The notes under the pieces: generated by a model
Databases searched by the model: none
What the model saw: only the letters and a program-made list of their open reading frames with translations
Told to the model about the DNA's origin: nothing
Part shown: piece after piece, positions 7,664 to 16,204 of the stretch
How positions within the stretch are numbered: the first letter of the stretch is position 1
How the letters are laid out: every line of letters starts with the position of its first letter
Assembly (NCBI GenBank): GCA_944391715.1
Contig: CALXUP010000013.1
Location: 1-39,431 of the forward strand
Direction: 5' to 3'
Length of the DNA: 39,431 bases
DNA from: an uncultured Alphaproteobacteria bacterium
Lineage (GTDB): Bacteria > Pseudomonadota > Alphaproteobacteria > RF32 > CAG-239
Position numbers and translations under genes: made by a program

Positions 7664-8323
7664 ATGTATACTCTGGCTTTTGATACCACAGCGGCTGCCT
7701 GTTCCGTAATCTTGCTGCAAGATCGGAAGACGCTTTCCGTTTGGTCGCAGGCCATGGAGTTTGGGCAGGCCGAGGCATTGATTCCCGAAATCAAAAATAT
7801 TTTGGAAAAACACAATCTTGATTTTTCCGAACTGGGGCTTTTGGCGGTTTGCACCGGCCCTGGCTCTTTTACCGGCGTAAGAGCGAGCATTTCTGCGGCC
7901 CGGGCTTTTGGACTGGCTTGTCCGGATTTGACCGTTACCGGCGTTACTGCTTTTGACGCATATCTTCCGGAGCTTTTCGGTGATGAAATTGCCGAAAAAA
8001 ATCTGGTTGTTATAGAAACCAAACGCGAAGATTTTTATTATCAGATTTTTGATGCCGGTCTCAAGCGTCTGACCCCTCCGGCTGCCGGCACCAGAGAAGA
8101 TATTCTGGCTCAGTTGAAAGGCGGCCGCAAAGTCAGCATTATCGGCGACGGGGCTGAGCGCTTTCTGTCTCGTCCGAGTGGGTTAAGCCTGCACTGCATC
8201 AAAATGTCGGACGGCATAGATGTCTATAACGTTGCCGCTTGTGCATTGCATCAGTTTGAAAACAAAAAAACAGATTTTCCCAAACCGGTTTATCTGCGTG
8301 CACCGGATGTCTGCCTGAAGTAA
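7664..8323 (+). CDS. tsaB: tRNA threonylcarbamoyladenosine biosynthesis protein TsaB
   Basis: Partner of TsaD in the complex that makes the t6A modification at position 37 of ANN-decoding tRNAs. The 219-residue length, the N-terminal MYTLAFDTTAAACSV actin-like phosphate loop, and the TsaB hallmark CTGPGSFTGVRASISAARA are clear. The C-terminal PVYLRAPDV segment is also typical. I start it at 7664, where AAGGAAG lies just upstream; a longer in-frame start at 7631 has no such site. It is divergent from the DivL-like gene, and its stop codon is 5 bp from the stop of the convergent TPR-like gene. Confidence 0.95.
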   Translation: MYTLAFDTTAAACSVILLQDRKTLSVWSQAMEFGQAEALIPEIKNILEKHNLDFSELGLLAVCTGPGSFTGVRASISAARAFGLACPDLTVTGVTAFDAYLPELFGDEIAEKNLVVIETKREDFYYQIFDAGLKRLTPPAAGTREDILAQLKGGRKVSIIGDGAERFLSRPSGLSLHCIKMSDGIDVYNVAACALHQFENKKTDFPKPVYLRAPDVCLK

Positions 8324-8328
8324 AATGT

Positions 8329-9672
8329 TTAAGCAAAGCTGTATTGTGCCAGTTTTTTGTTGTTTAAGACGGCAATAATGGTATCTTCCAGTTTTTCTTT
8401 CTGCTTGTCCTCAATCAGCTGGACGATTTCAATTTCCTGCCGGTCAAGATTACGATTAATACCGATGGAATCATAATATCCGCGGCTGCTGTTATAGAGT
8501 TTTGCGGCCTGCAGACTGTCACCCTGTTTATAATAATATTGCGACAGCATTTTATTGGCATTGGCGGTCTGACGTTCGTTAATGTCGCTGTCGCTCAGGT
8601 TCAAAACATTGGTATAAGCCCAGATGGCCTTCGATTCGGCATCGCTCAATTTGTACATGTCTCCCGCCCGGCTCCAGGCGTTTATGTTCTGTGGCGAAAG
8701 CTCAATCGCCAGTTCAAAGGCGCCGGTCGCCAGATGAACATCGGAAACAGCGGCCAGGGTGCCGAAAATTGTGGCATAATTAGAGGTAATGGCAAAGATT
8801 TCGTTTCTTTTTTCACCGTTCGGCAGGGCGGCAGCGGCTTCGATGTTATTGTCCATCAGCGTTTCAATCAAAGCCAGGGCATAAGACGTATCGCCGTTGG
8901 CCAGGTGATATAAGGCTTCTTCTACTTTGGGCAGTTTGTTTTTTGAAACCAGCTTGTCAAATTTTTTGTTAATGCAAAGGGCAATAAAATCTTTAACCGC
9001 GTCAACCGTTTGCAAAACATCATCTTCCGAATTCTGATTCATATTCCGGTACATAATCGTCTGGGCGATTTTCAGACCGTCCACATTGCGCCCGAGCATA
9101 TCAATAATCAGCCCGAGCAGTTCGGAGAGCTGTTTTTTGCTTTGCTGATATTTCAAATTGGCGCTGACGTCTGCTTTCTCGGCCAAAGTTTCCAGATTGG
9201 CGAGTTTCCCTTTTTTCCAGTCCAAATCGAGGATGTTGTCGTTTTTGGCAGATTTGACGGGCTGTTTTTGTTTTTCTGCCGCCATTTTCTTTTCCAGCTC
9301 GACGCGGATAAGCTCTTCTACGGCCTGCTGGCTGATTTCGTCACTGTCGGAGGTTTCCTGTTCGGCAAAATAGCTGTTTTCGGGGGTGTCGTCACTTTGC
9401 GGCTCTTCCGGTATATTTTCCTCTTTTTTTCTTTGAGCGGCCTGTGCGGCAGCCGCTTCATTTGCCGCCAGTCCGAGATATTTTGCCATAACGACGGCCA
9501 GCCAGAACAAAAATAAAATACCACCGATGGCCATCATAACGAAAGATAGTAATTTTATATTGTCATTATGGGAAAAATATTGGTTCAGCAAATCTTCAAA
9601 GCTGGCTAATTTTAATGAGATAAAATTTACAACATTGTCAAAAGAAAATGTACTTATTATCTGTTTTGGCAT
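8329..9672 (-). CDS. Membrane-anchored TPR-like protein of unknown function
   Basis: A 447-residue protein. A single transmembrane segment (about residues 43-67, FVMMAIGGILFLFWLAVVMA) follows a short N-terminal stretch. Next come an Ala/Gln/Glu-rich linker with an acidic patch and a helical region. The C-terminal half (about 250-430) consists of helix pairs resembling tetratricopeptide repeats, for example LATGAFELAIELSPQNINAW and AKLYNSSRGYYDSIG. TPR regions usually mediate protein contacts. No convincing ribosome binding site precedes the ATG at 9672, so the exact start is uncertain. It is divergent from the EEP-like gene (gap 99 bp). Specific function not recognised. Confidence 0.65.
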   Translation of the reverse strand: MPKQIISTFSFDNVVNFISLKLASFEDLLNQYFSHNDNIKLLSFVMMAIGGILFLFWLAVVMAKYLGLAANEAAAAQAAQRKKEENIPEEPQSDDTPENSYFAEQETSDSDEISQQAVEELIRVELEKKMAAEKQKQPVKSAKNDNILDLDWKKGKLANLETLAEKADVSANLKYQQSKKQLSELLGLIIDMLGRNVDGLKIAQTIMYRNMNQNSEDDVLQTVDAVKDFIALCINKKFDKLVSKNKLPKVEEALYHLANGDTSYALALIETLMDNNIEAAAALPNGEKRNEIFAITSNYATIFGTLAAVSDVHLATGAFELAIELSPQNINAWSRAGDMYKLSDAESKAIWAYTNVLNLSDSDINERQTANANKMLSQYYYKQGDSLQAAKLYNSSRGYYDSIGINRNLDRQEIEIVQLIEDKQKEKLEDTIIAVLNNKKLAQYSFA

Positions 9673-9771
9673 TTTTTATTTTACACCATTTACAAAATAA
9701 ATTTTAGCTATTACTATCTGACACATAACACATTATATTAATAACGGCAAAAAAACAACAAAATAGTTAAA

Positions 9772-10590
9772 ATGGGATATTTCGCACAAAGAAAAAAGCG
9801 CCGCCGCGAGAATATGTTTATTGCATTCTCCCTGATAATCTTAGGGTTTATAGCGATAATCGGTTCTTTTGACGATATTGGAAATTTAACATTTTTCGTT
9901 AAAAACTATTTTTTCCAATTCTATCTTTTTAATATTTTTATTCTGGTTTTTTCCCTTTATTGTCGAAAAATCCTTTTTGCGATTCTGTCGTCTGTTCTTT
10001 TGATTTTTGGTTATGCCCATATATCTTCTGCCTCCAATATTTTCATTAACACCAAAGTTGATAACGCCGACAAAACTTTTGATTTGACCTATGCCGAAAC
10101 ACCGGCTGCCGCAAAGCCGGGCGTTTTGGCGGAAATCCCCGGAATGGAGGCCGAAAGTTACGGACAGATCAGGCTTAGTCCGGATTTTTCCGCTTATTAT
10201 ACGGCATACAAGACGGAGAGCGGACGGTTAACCCTGGTCAGGGTCGATTTTTCCGGTATGAAAACCACGGAACAAAAGCTTTTGTTCGGTAATTTGGCCG
10301 AATTTGTATCCCTCCGCGACGAACCACTGGTAATTTACGGTAATTTCGGCACCTCAGGCTGGTCGCCGTATTTCAAGAAATTCCTGCATAAAACTTCGCT
10401 GGAAATAAAAAACCGGGTCATTTTGAACAATCTTGACAGCTTTTTTAGATTGTTTAATGTTCCGGTCATCAATGTCGTCGCTTATAATAATATCGGAATT
10501 TCGGCGATTAAAAATGTTTCTGAAAACGGAGAAAACCCGGCGGCCGTTGTCTTTTCCATGCAATATCTGAGCAATCCGGATAAAAATTAA
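9772..10590 (+). CDS. Membrane protein with a degenerate endonuclease/exonuclease/phosphatase-like domain
   Basis: A 272-residue protein. Three hydrophobic helices occupy about residues 15-87, and the remaining part looks extracytoplasmic. The layout matches small YafD-like EEP proteins with N-terminal helices. LVIYGNFGTSGWSPYFKKFL lines up with the family segment GDFNxxPWSPxF, and the C-terminal NVVAYNNIGISAI and AAVVFSMQYL strands resemble the DHxLVS and SDHxPV strands. The catalytic residues of those motifs (Asp and Asn of GDFN, the His of DH, SDH) are not conserved, so enzymatic activity is unlikely. Start uncertain: an ATG at 9814 is an alternative and neither has a good ribosome binding site. 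Assignment to the EEP fold is inference. Confidence 0.5.
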   Translation: MGYFAQRKKRRRENMFIAFSLIILGFIAIIGSFDDIGNLTFFVKNYFFQFYLFNIFILVFSLYCRKILFAILSSVLLIFGYAHISSASNIFINTKVDNADKTFDLTYAETPAAAKPGVLAEIPGMEAESYGQIRLSPDFSAYYTAYKTESGRLTLVRVDFSGMKTTEQKLLFGNLAEFVSLRDEPLVIYGNFGTSGWSPYFKKFLHKTSLEIKNRVILNNLDSFFRLFNVPVINVVAYNNIGISAIKNVSENGENPAAVVFSMQYLSNPDKN

Positions 10591-10619
10591 AAGCTTAAGC
10601 GCCTGCAAACTTGACGATA

Positions 10620-10649
10620 TTGCCCGGTTGCGATGTGCTAAACTATATA
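10620..10649 (+). promoter_or_regulatory. Possible promoter of a short transcription unit
   Basis: TTGCCC (10620-10625) and TATATA (10644-10649) are spaced by 18 bp. About 115 bp downstream is the terminator hairpin at 10765-10789, so a transcript of about 140 nt would result. See the small open frame at 10689. Confidence 0.35.
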
Positions 10650-10688
10650 TTACAATAAAAAAGATAGAACTGTGTCTGCCCGGAGAAA

Positions 10689-10793
10689 ATGAAACAGACG
10701 AGATTCTTTATCAGAAATTTTGTAATAAAACGGATAGCGATTCTGAAAAATATGGTAAAAAAAGAAAGGCGGGATTTGTTCCCGCCTTTTTAA
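10689..10793 (+). CDS. Possible 34-residue basic peptide
   Basis: ATG at 10689 preceded by GGAG (spacing short, about 4 nt). It encodes 34 residues starting MKQTRFFIRNFVIKR and ending RRDLFPPF, strongly basic, with the stop codon inside the T-run of the terminator. It lies within a self-contained promoter-to-terminator unit. It could be a real small protein, a leader of a small RNA, or chance. No family recognised. Confidence 0.2.
   Translation: MKQTRFFIRNFVIKRIAILKNMVKKERRDLFPPF
10765..10793. terminator. Bidirectional intrinsic terminator
   Basis: AAAGGCGGG (10765-10773) pairs perfectly with CCCGCCTTT (10781-10789), with T runs on both outer sides (four T on plus; seven T split by one C on minus). 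It serves the minus-strand rpsB-tsf operon and the plus-strand material to its left. Confidence 0.85.
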
Positions 10794-10807
10794 GCCCTTT
10801 TCAAAGA

Positions 10808-11734
10808 CTATTTTGCAAGCTGGGCAGCAACCTCGGCAGCAAAATCTTCTTCTTTCTTTTGCAGGCCTTCGCCCAAACGGAAGCAGACATATTCTTTCAG
10901 TTTAATGTCGCAGCCCATTTCTTTGGCAGCATCGGCAATAACCTGTTTAACCTTTTTGTCCGGATCCATAATATAAGCCTGTTCTTCCAGAACAACTTCG
11001 TCATAATATTTGCGAACGCGGCCTTCAACCATTTTTTCAATGATATTTTCCGGTTTGCCGGAAGCTTTGGCCTGTTCGGCAAAAATAGATTTTTCGTGTT
11101 CAACGGCTGCCGGGTCAACAGAAGCAATGTTCAGGAACAACGGATTGGAAGCGGCAATGTGCATGGCGATATGTTTGCCGAGTTCTGCCAATTTGGCTTT
11201 GTCACCGTTCGATTCCAAAGCAACCAGAACGCCGATTTTACCCAAATTCGGTTGAACGGCATTGTGAACATAAGAAGCAATAACGCCGTTTTCTACTTCA
11301 ATCCTTTTTGCACGGCGCAGATTCATATTTTCGCCGATTTTAGCAATCATATCGGTCAGGCGTTCTTCAAAAGATTTGTTGACTTTCGGACATTGGAAAG
11401 TCTTCATGTCGCAAACTTCGCCGTTGCGCAGCAAAGCAACGGTAGCGGCATCTTTTACATAATCTTGGAAAATGTCGTTTTTGGCAACAAAGTCGGTTTC
11501 GGAGTTAACCTCGACGACTGCACCGGCATTCCCGTCAACAGCAACGGCAACCAAACCTTCGGCAGCAATACGGCTGGCTTTTTTGGCGGCAGAAGCCAAA
11601 CCTTTTTTTCTGAGCCAGTCAACGGCTTGTTCCATGTCTCCGTTGGTTTCGGTCAGGGCCTTTTTGCAGTCCAGCATTCCGGCACCGGTAGATTCTCTGA
11701 GTTCTTTAACCATAGCGGCAGTGATATTTGTCAT
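10808..11734 (-). CDS. tsf: Elongation factor Ts
   Basis: Guanine-nucleotide exchange factor that regenerates EF-Tu-GTP during translation. At 308 residues it is of normal length. The N-terminal MVKELRESTGAGMLDCKKAL is the family signature, followed by the N-terminal UBA-like domain and the exchange core containing the TDFVAKN segment. Second gene of the rpsB-tsf operon, 108 bp after rpsB, closed by the terminator at 10765-10793. The intergenic region to rpsB contains a 12-bp hairpin (11769-11810). Confidence 0.98.
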   Translation of the reverse strand: MTNITAAMVKELRESTGAGMLDCKKALTETNGDMEQAVDWLRKKGLASAAKKASRIAAEGLVAVAVDGNAGAVVEVNSETDFVAKNDIFQDYVKDAATVALLRNGEVCDMKTFQCPKVNKSFEERLTDMIAKIGENMNLRRAKRIEVENGVIASYVHNAVQPNLGKIGVLVALESNGDKAKLAELGKHIAMHIAASNPLFLNIASVDPAAVEHEKSIFAEQAKASGKPENIIEKMVEGRVRKYYDEVVLEEQAYIMDPDKKVKQVIADAAKEMGCDIKLKEYVCFRLGEGLQKKEEDFAAEVAAQLAK

Positions 11735-11768
11735 TCTTTAATGTCCTTTGATAAAAATTTAAATAAGG

Positions 11769-11810
11769 GCGATATCTTATCATCTATGCAAATAAAAAAT
11801 AAGATACCGC
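11769..11810 (-). other. Inverted repeat in the rpsB-tsf spacer
   Basis: On the minus strand GCGGTATCTTAT (11810-11799) pairs with ATAAGATATCGC (11780-11769), with one G-U pair and an 18-nt AT-rich loop. It is not followed by a clean T run, so RNA processing, mRNA stabilisation or partial attenuation is more likely than full termination. Confidence 0.5.
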
Positions 11811-11842
11811 CGCAAATTTTGCTGAGCTCTTACAAAAAGAAC

Positions 11843-12661
11843 TTATTCGGCGCTTTCGGCAGAAGCTTCGGCTTCAGCGGCAGCTTTCTTGGAAGTTCTT
11901 TTTTTAGCCGGTTTGGCAGCAGCTTCAACGCCTTCAACCATTTCTTCTACTTTAACGCCTTGAGCGGCAATCTCGGCCTGCATACCGTCAAGAACGGCAC
12001 CTGAAACCAGATCGCAGTAGAATTGAATGGCGCGGATAGCGTCGTCGTTGCCCGGAACCGGGAAGTCAACGGCATACGGATCAGCATTGGTGTCGCAAAT
12101 GCCGATAACCGGAATACCGAGTTTTTTGGCTTCTTTAATAGCCAGGCTTTCTTTCGGAGTGTCGATAACAAACAACAAATCCGGCTGGCCGCCCATGTTC
12201 ATAATACCGCCAAGTTCCAGCTCAAGTTTTTCTTTTTCTTTTTTCAGATTGAGCATTTCCTTTTTGGTATAGCCGTCATAAGCGTTTTTCTCGTCCATGT
12301 CTTTGAGCTTGGCCAGACGGGAAATTGACTTGTAAACGGTTTTCCAGTTGGTCAGCATACCGCCGAGCCAACGATGGTTAACATAATACTGTCCGCATCT
12401 TTCAGCGTTTTCTTTAATGATGTCCTGAGCCTGTCTTTTGGTTCCGACAAACAAAACCTTGCCGCCGTTTGCCGCAATATCTCTGGCAGCAGCCAGGGCT
12501 GTATACAGCATCGGGTAGGTCTTCTGCAAATCGATAATGTGAATGTTATCTTTTTTGCCGTAAATGTACGGAGCCATTTTCGGGTTCCAGCGGCGGGCAT
12601 GGTGTCCGAAGTGAACGCCGGCCTCAACCATTTGACGTAATGTAAACGTAGGAATTGTCAT
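11843..12661 (-). CDS. rpsB: 30S ribosomal protein S2
   Basis: Ribosomal protein of the 30S subunit. The 272 residues begin [20 protein letters not shown], and HVHFGH-type, [36 protein letters not shown] and [19 protein letters not shown] segments are all diagnostic for S2. The C-terminal Ala/Lys/Glu-rich tail is typical of alphaproteobacterial S2. AAGGAT lies about 9 nt before the ATG. Expression is likely controlled through the structured leader at 12662-12800, in line with the known autogenous control of rpsB-tsf in other bacteria. Confidence 0.98.
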   Translation of the reverse strand: MTIPTFTLRQMVEAGVHFGHHARRWNPKMAPYIYGKKDNIHIIDLQKTYPMLYTALAAARDIAANGGKVLFVGTKRQAQDIIKENAERCGQYYVNHRWLGGMLTNWKTVYKSISRLAKLKDMDEKNAYDGYTKKEMLNLKKEKEKLELELGGIMNMGGQPDLLFVIDTPKESLAIKEAKKLGIPVIGICDTNADPYAVDFPVPGNDDAIRAIQFYCDLVSGAVLDGMQAEIAAQGVKVEEMVEGVEAAAKPAKKRTSKKAAAEAEASAESAE

Positions 12662-12800
12662 TTTTATATATCCTTAAATTTTCCAGTTAAACCTCCGCAG
12701 ATTTAAAAAACTGCCCGCAGGCAGCACCGGAGCGAAAGAACCTGTTGAGAGGTTTTCCGCCATATCTGCGTGTGAAATGAACGGGCACAATTTACCCGTC
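12662..12800 (-). promoter_or_regulatory. Structured rpsB mRNA leader with attenuator-like hairpin and possible pseudoknot
   Basis: Read on the minus strand: hairpin ACGGG/CCCGT (12799-12795 with 12785-12781); CGCAGAT (12770-12764); AACCTC (12754-12749); a terminator-like stem CTGCC/GGCAG with 4-nt loop (12724-12711) followed by six T; then ATCTGCG (12702-12696) and GAGGTT (12695-12690). CGCAGAT can pair with ATCTGCG and AACCTC with GAGGTT, which interleave as a pseudoknot just before the rpsB ribosome binding site. Regulation by S2 itself is inference from known rpsB leaders. Confidence 0.55.
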
Positions 12801-12809
12801 CGCTGTCTT

Positions 12810-12837
12810 TTTATACGCTATTTGTTTAATTTGCAAG
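12810..12837 (-). promoter_or_regulatory. Predicted promoter of rpsB-tsf
   Basis: On the minus strand CTTGCA (12837-12832) and TATAAA (12815-12810) are 16 bp apart, just upstream of the structured leader. Consensus-based prediction. Confidence 0.45.
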
Positions 12838-12925
12838 AGTTTTTATGCAAAATTTTTTAGTTTTTACAAAGATATTTGTGTGAACGACAAAGGCAGATTC
12901 TTGTTCACGCGGGGGAAATTTGGGC

Positions 12926-12954
12926 TTGTAAAATCGGCTTTGATGTTGTATTTT
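12926..12954 (+). promoter_or_regulatory. Predicted promoter of parE
   Basis: TTGTAA (12926-12931) and TATTTT (12949-12954) are separated by 17 bp, about 30 bp before the parE start codon. Confidence 0.4.
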
Positions 12955-12984
12955 AACGCCAATTGTTAAGGTTATGAGGAAAAA

Positions 12985-14973
12985 ATGACAGATTTGTTTG
13001 AGAGCACGGCTCCGGTTGTAAAAGAATATAACGCGCAGGAAATTGAGGTTTTGGAAGGTCTGGAGCCGGTTCGTTACCGCCCGGGTATGTATATCGGCGG
13101 CACTGATGACACGGCGCTGCATCATCTGGTGGCGGAAATTCTTGACAACTCAATGGATGAGGCTGTTGCCGGTTATGCCAACCATATCGACATTACATTG
13201 AACGCCGATTATTCGATTACGATTGCCGACAACGGGCGCGGCATTCCGGTTGACCCACATCCCAAATATCCCAATTTGTCGGCGCTCGAGGTGATTATGA
13301 CTATGCTGCATTCCGGCGGCAAATTCGGCGGCGGGGCATATAAAGTATCCGGCGGGCTGCACGGTGTCGGATTGTCTGTCGTTAATGCTTTGTCCGAAAA
13401 TATGATTGTGGAAATTGCCCGTGACAAAAAGCTTTATCGTCAGGTCTACAGCCGCGGAAAGCCGCAAACCGCGCTTGAACTTATCGGCAATGCACCAAAC
13501 CGCCGCGGTACGTCAATTACCTTTAAACCCGATCCGGAAATATTTGGTGCTAATTCCCAGCTGTCGCCCAACCGGGTGTATCGTATGGCGCGTTCAAAGG
13601 CCTTTTTGTTTAAAGGGATTAAAATCAACTGGAAATGTGCACCGGAGGTTTTGGCAGAAGGCGATTTGACGCCGCCGGAAGCCGAATTGAACTATCCGAA
13701 CGGTCTGAGCGATTTTTTGAACTATCAGCTGGGCAGTCGCACAACCATTAATCGCACGGCTTTTACCGGAGATTCCGAACTGGCAAATGACGAGGGGCGT
13801 GTTGAATGGGCAATCACCTGGCCGGAAGATGAAAACGGCTTTTGCTATTCTTACTGCAATACCGTTGTAACGCCGCAGGGTGGTACGCATGAAGTCGGGT
13901 TCAAGACCGCACTGGTACGCGGACTGAAAGAATACGGCGAAATGGCCAATATCAAAAAAGCCGCCAACATTACCGCCGAAGACTTTTTGAGTGATGCCTG
14001 CATTATGTTGTCCGTGTTTATCCGCGATCCGCAGTTTCAGGGGCAGACCAAAGATAAGCTGACTTCCGTTAAGGCAACCCGTTTGGTCGAGCAGGCGGTT
14101 AAAGATTCTTTTGACCACTGGCTGACTTCGGATGTGGAAAATGCCTCGGCGCTGATTGAATATGTGATTGAGCGGGCCGAAAGCCGCCGCAAAAAGAAAG
14201 AAGAAAAACAGCAGGCGCGCAAAACGCCGACCAAAAAGCTGCGTCTGCCCGGCAAATTGGCCGATTGTTCACAGGCGTCTGCCGAAGGAACGGAAATTTT
14301 CATCGTCGAGGGAGATTCCGCCGGCGGCTCTGCCAAACAGGGGCGCGACCGTTTTACGCAGGCGATTTTGCCTTTGCGCGGCAAAATTTTGAACGTTGCC
14401 AGTGCCTCTTTGGACAAGATCCTGCAAAATCAGGAAATCAAAGATATGTGCGAGGCTTTGGGCTGCGGCGTTAAGGAGCATTATAACGAAGACAATTTGC
14501 GTTATGAAAAAATCATCATTATGACCGATGCCGATGTGGACGGTGCCCATATTGCCTCCCTTTTGATGACGTTTTTCTATCAGCAGATGCCAAAACTGAT
14601 TGAAAACGGGCATTTATACATTGCCACGCCGCCGTTGTATAAAATATCGGTCGGCGGCAAGAATTTTTATGCCCTCGATGATGAGGATAAAGACCGGATT
14701 TTGAAAAAAGAAGTCAAAGGCAACGCCAAACCTGATATCAGCCGTTTCAAAGGCTTGGGAGAAATGAGCGCCCAGCAGCTGAAAGAAACGACCATGGATA
14801 AGAAAAACCGTATGCTGCTGAAAGTTATGCTGCCGAACACCAATACGGAAGAAGGCAAGGAAGAAGCCTTTGAAACCCGCCGTCAGGTTGAGCGCCTGAT
14901 GGGCAAAAATCCGGAACTTCGTTTCCAGTTTATTATCGAACGCGCCAAATTTGTAGACGATTTGGATATTTAA
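12985..14973 (+). CDS. parE: DNA topoisomerase IV subunit B
   Basis: ATPase subunit of topoisomerase IV, which decatenates daughter chromosomes with ParC. At 662 residues the length fits ParE rather than the longer GyrB. Domains in order: GHKL ATPase (EILDNSMDEA, ADNGRGIPV, GGLHGVGLSVVNAL), transducer (VVTPQGGTHEVGF), Toprim (FIVEGDSAGGSAKQGRDR and MTDADVDGAHI with the metal-binding acids), and the C-terminal RFKGLGEMSAQQLKETTMD segment. GAGGA precedes the ATG. The gene is divergent from rpsB and is followed after 28 bp by a GNAT gene on the same strand. Confidence 0.95.
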   Translation: MTDLFESTAPVVKEYNAQEIEVLEGLEPVRYRPGMYIGGTDDTALHHLVAEILDNSMDEAVAGYANHIDITLNADYSITIADNGRGIPVDPHPKYPNLSALEVIMTMLHSGGKFGGGAYKVSGGLHGVGLSVVNALSENMIVEIARDKKLYRQVYSRGKPQTALELIGNAPNRRGTSITFKPDPEIFGANSQLSPNRVYRMARSKAFLFKGIKINWKCAPEVLAEGDLTPPEAELNYPNGLSDFLNYQLGSRTTINRTAFTGDSELANDEGRVEWAITWPEDENGFCYSYCNTVVTPQGGTHEVGFKTALVRGLKEYGEMANIKKAANITAEDFLSDACIMLSVFIRDPQFQGQTKDKLTSVKATRLVEQAVKDSFDHWLTSDVENASALIEYVIERAESRRKKKEEKQQARKTPTKKLRLPGKLADCSQASAEGTEIFIVEGDSAGGSAKQGRDRFTQAILPLRGKILNVASASLDKILQNQEIKDMCEALGCGVKEHYNEDNLRYEKIIIMTDADVDGAHIASLLMTFFYQQMPKLIENGHLYIATPPLYKISVGGKNFYALDDEDKDRILKKEVKGNAKPDISRFKGLGEMSAQQLKETTMDKKNRMLLKVMLPNTNTEEGKEEAFETRRQVERLMGKNPELRFQFIIERAKFVDDLDI

Positions 14974-15001
14974 TATTTAACCAGAAGACAGGAGCCGGAA
15001 G

Positions 15002-15484
15002 ATGATTAGAAAGTTTCAACCACAGGATACGGACAAGATTATGAAAATCTGGCTTGAAAGCAGCCTGGACAGCCACGATTTTATTCCGGCATCTTATTGG
15101 CAGAAAAATTTTGCATCCGTGCGAGATGATTATCTTCCTGTTTCAACGACTTATGTTTGGGAAGAAAACGGCGAAATCAAAGCTTTTGCCAGCTTGAAGG
15201 AGGAAGATAAACTGGGAGCGCTTTTTGTTGCGGCTTCCGCCCGCGGGCGCGGAATTGGCAAAGCGCTGATGTTTGAGCTGCAAAAGAACCATAACCGCCT
15301 GAACCTTCAGGTCTATTCGCAAAACAAAAAAGCCGTCCGTTTTTATCACCGTTGCGGATTTCAGATACTGCGCGAAGATATTGATACGGCCACCGGTGCG
15401 CCGGAACTGTTGATGAGCTGGAACAAAGGCAATGTAACCGGAGATCTGATTTATAACTATTCCCGCGCTGCAGCCGGAAAATAA
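15002..15484 (+). CDS. GNAT-family N-acetyltransferase
   Basis: A 160-residue protein predicted to transfer an acetyl group from acetyl-CoA to an amine; substrate unknown. The acetyl-CoA pyrophosphate-binding motif A is clear (SARGRGIGKALMFELQ, about residues 79-95), and motif B is NKKAVRFYHRCGFQIL. The overall layout resembles small YjaB-type acetyltransferases. AGGAG lies upstream of the ATG (spacing about 7). Probably co-transcribed with parE. A 720-bp gene-free repeat region follows. Confidence 0.88.
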   Translation: MIRKFQPQDTDKIMKIWLESSLDSHDFIPASYWQKNFASVRDDYLPVSTTYVWEENGEIKAFASLKEEDKLGALFVAASARGRGIGKALMFELQKNHNRLNLQVYSQNKKAVRFYHRCGFQILREDIDTATGAPELLMSWNKGNVTGDLIYNYSRAAAGK

Positions 15485-15640
15485 TTTTAGACTTTTCCCT
15501 GTATACTGTCATTAACCCGCTGCACCGACCATTACCGAGCATTCCTGTTGTCTTTTCTCTTTCTTGTTATTCCCGGACTTTGTCTTCAGTCATTCTCGGG
15601 CTTTCCCCGGGGAACCACATCAAACAAATTTTCTTCTTTG

Positions 15641-15790
15641 TCATTGCCGGGCTTGACCCGGCAATCCACCATTCAAGGCACAATCTTGACCGTGGAAAAC
15701 AATGGAGCAACGCGGTCTCTGTAGCATAATTTCAACAACCGACCGCTCAGGCCGTTGCCTGTGGATTCTCGGGTCAAGCCCGAGAATGAC
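15641..15790. repeat. Inverted pair of palindromic repeats (REPIN/MITE-like)
   Basis: The left element (15641-15668) contains GCCGGGCTTGACCCGGC and the right one (15762-15790) is its inverted relative, containing CTCGGGTCAAGCCCGAG. Each is itself a hairpin, and the ends TCATT...ATCCA and TGGAT...AATGA mirror each other, giving a 150-bp element. A diverged half copy (TCATTCTCGGGCTTTCCCC) lies at about 15590. The same element recurs at 27487-27516. Confidence 0.8.
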
Positions 15791-15881
15791 AAAACTTTAA
15801 TGCACAATCTTTCTTCCGGCACTTTTAACTGCCCTTTGCGAATGGCTTAGGTTTTGGAGCAAAAACCGAAAGAAGCACTTT

Positions 15882-15920
15882 ACCTCCCCCTCTTTGCTAA
15901 GAGGGGGACAGGGGGAGTTA
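15882..15920. repeat. Short palindromic repeat (C/G-run hairpin)
   Basis: ACCTCCCCCTCTT and AAGAGGGGGA form a long stem around a 4-nt loop, followed by CAGGGGGAG. It has the form of a dispersed palindromic repeat; only one copy is in the window. Confidence 0.6.
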
Positions 15921-16047
15921 GCCCCGCCCGATTACCGAATGATTTCTTAGCTTTTGGCCCAAAGGGGTAATAGTGAAGCACTAAGCCTTGGAACGTAGTG
16001 ACCTTAACTTTGGGCTGAAAGCTTAGAAAATGAGGTTGGGCTTGACT

Positions 16048-16110
16048 TTTGCTTACTTTTGGTCAAGCAAAAGTAAGAAAAAGCTTTTTTGGCACCCAAA
16101 AAGTAACAAT
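16048..16110. repeat. Palindromic repeat with CTTACTTTTG arms
   Basis: CTTACTTTTG (16052-16061) and CAAAAGTAAG (16068-16077) form a perfect 10-bp hairpin around GTCAAG, followed by an imperfect CTTTTTTGG...CCAAAAAG inverted repeat (about 16085-16103). It ends the gene-free stretch 15485-16204. An open frame across it (16030-16323) has no coding support. Confidence 0.65.
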
Positions 16111-16204
16111 GAAAAAATAACCAACTCTATGAAGAAAACAAAACAAGAAATAAGAAAAGAAAAACAAGAAAAAATTAAGGATGAATTCAGAGCGGAGGAA
16201 ATAA

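Noticed and set aside
10628..12004. Long plus-strand frame (458 codons) across tsf and rpsB
   Set aside because: Antisense to two unmistakable genes; Phe/Asn-rich composition is the usual shadow of their codon use.
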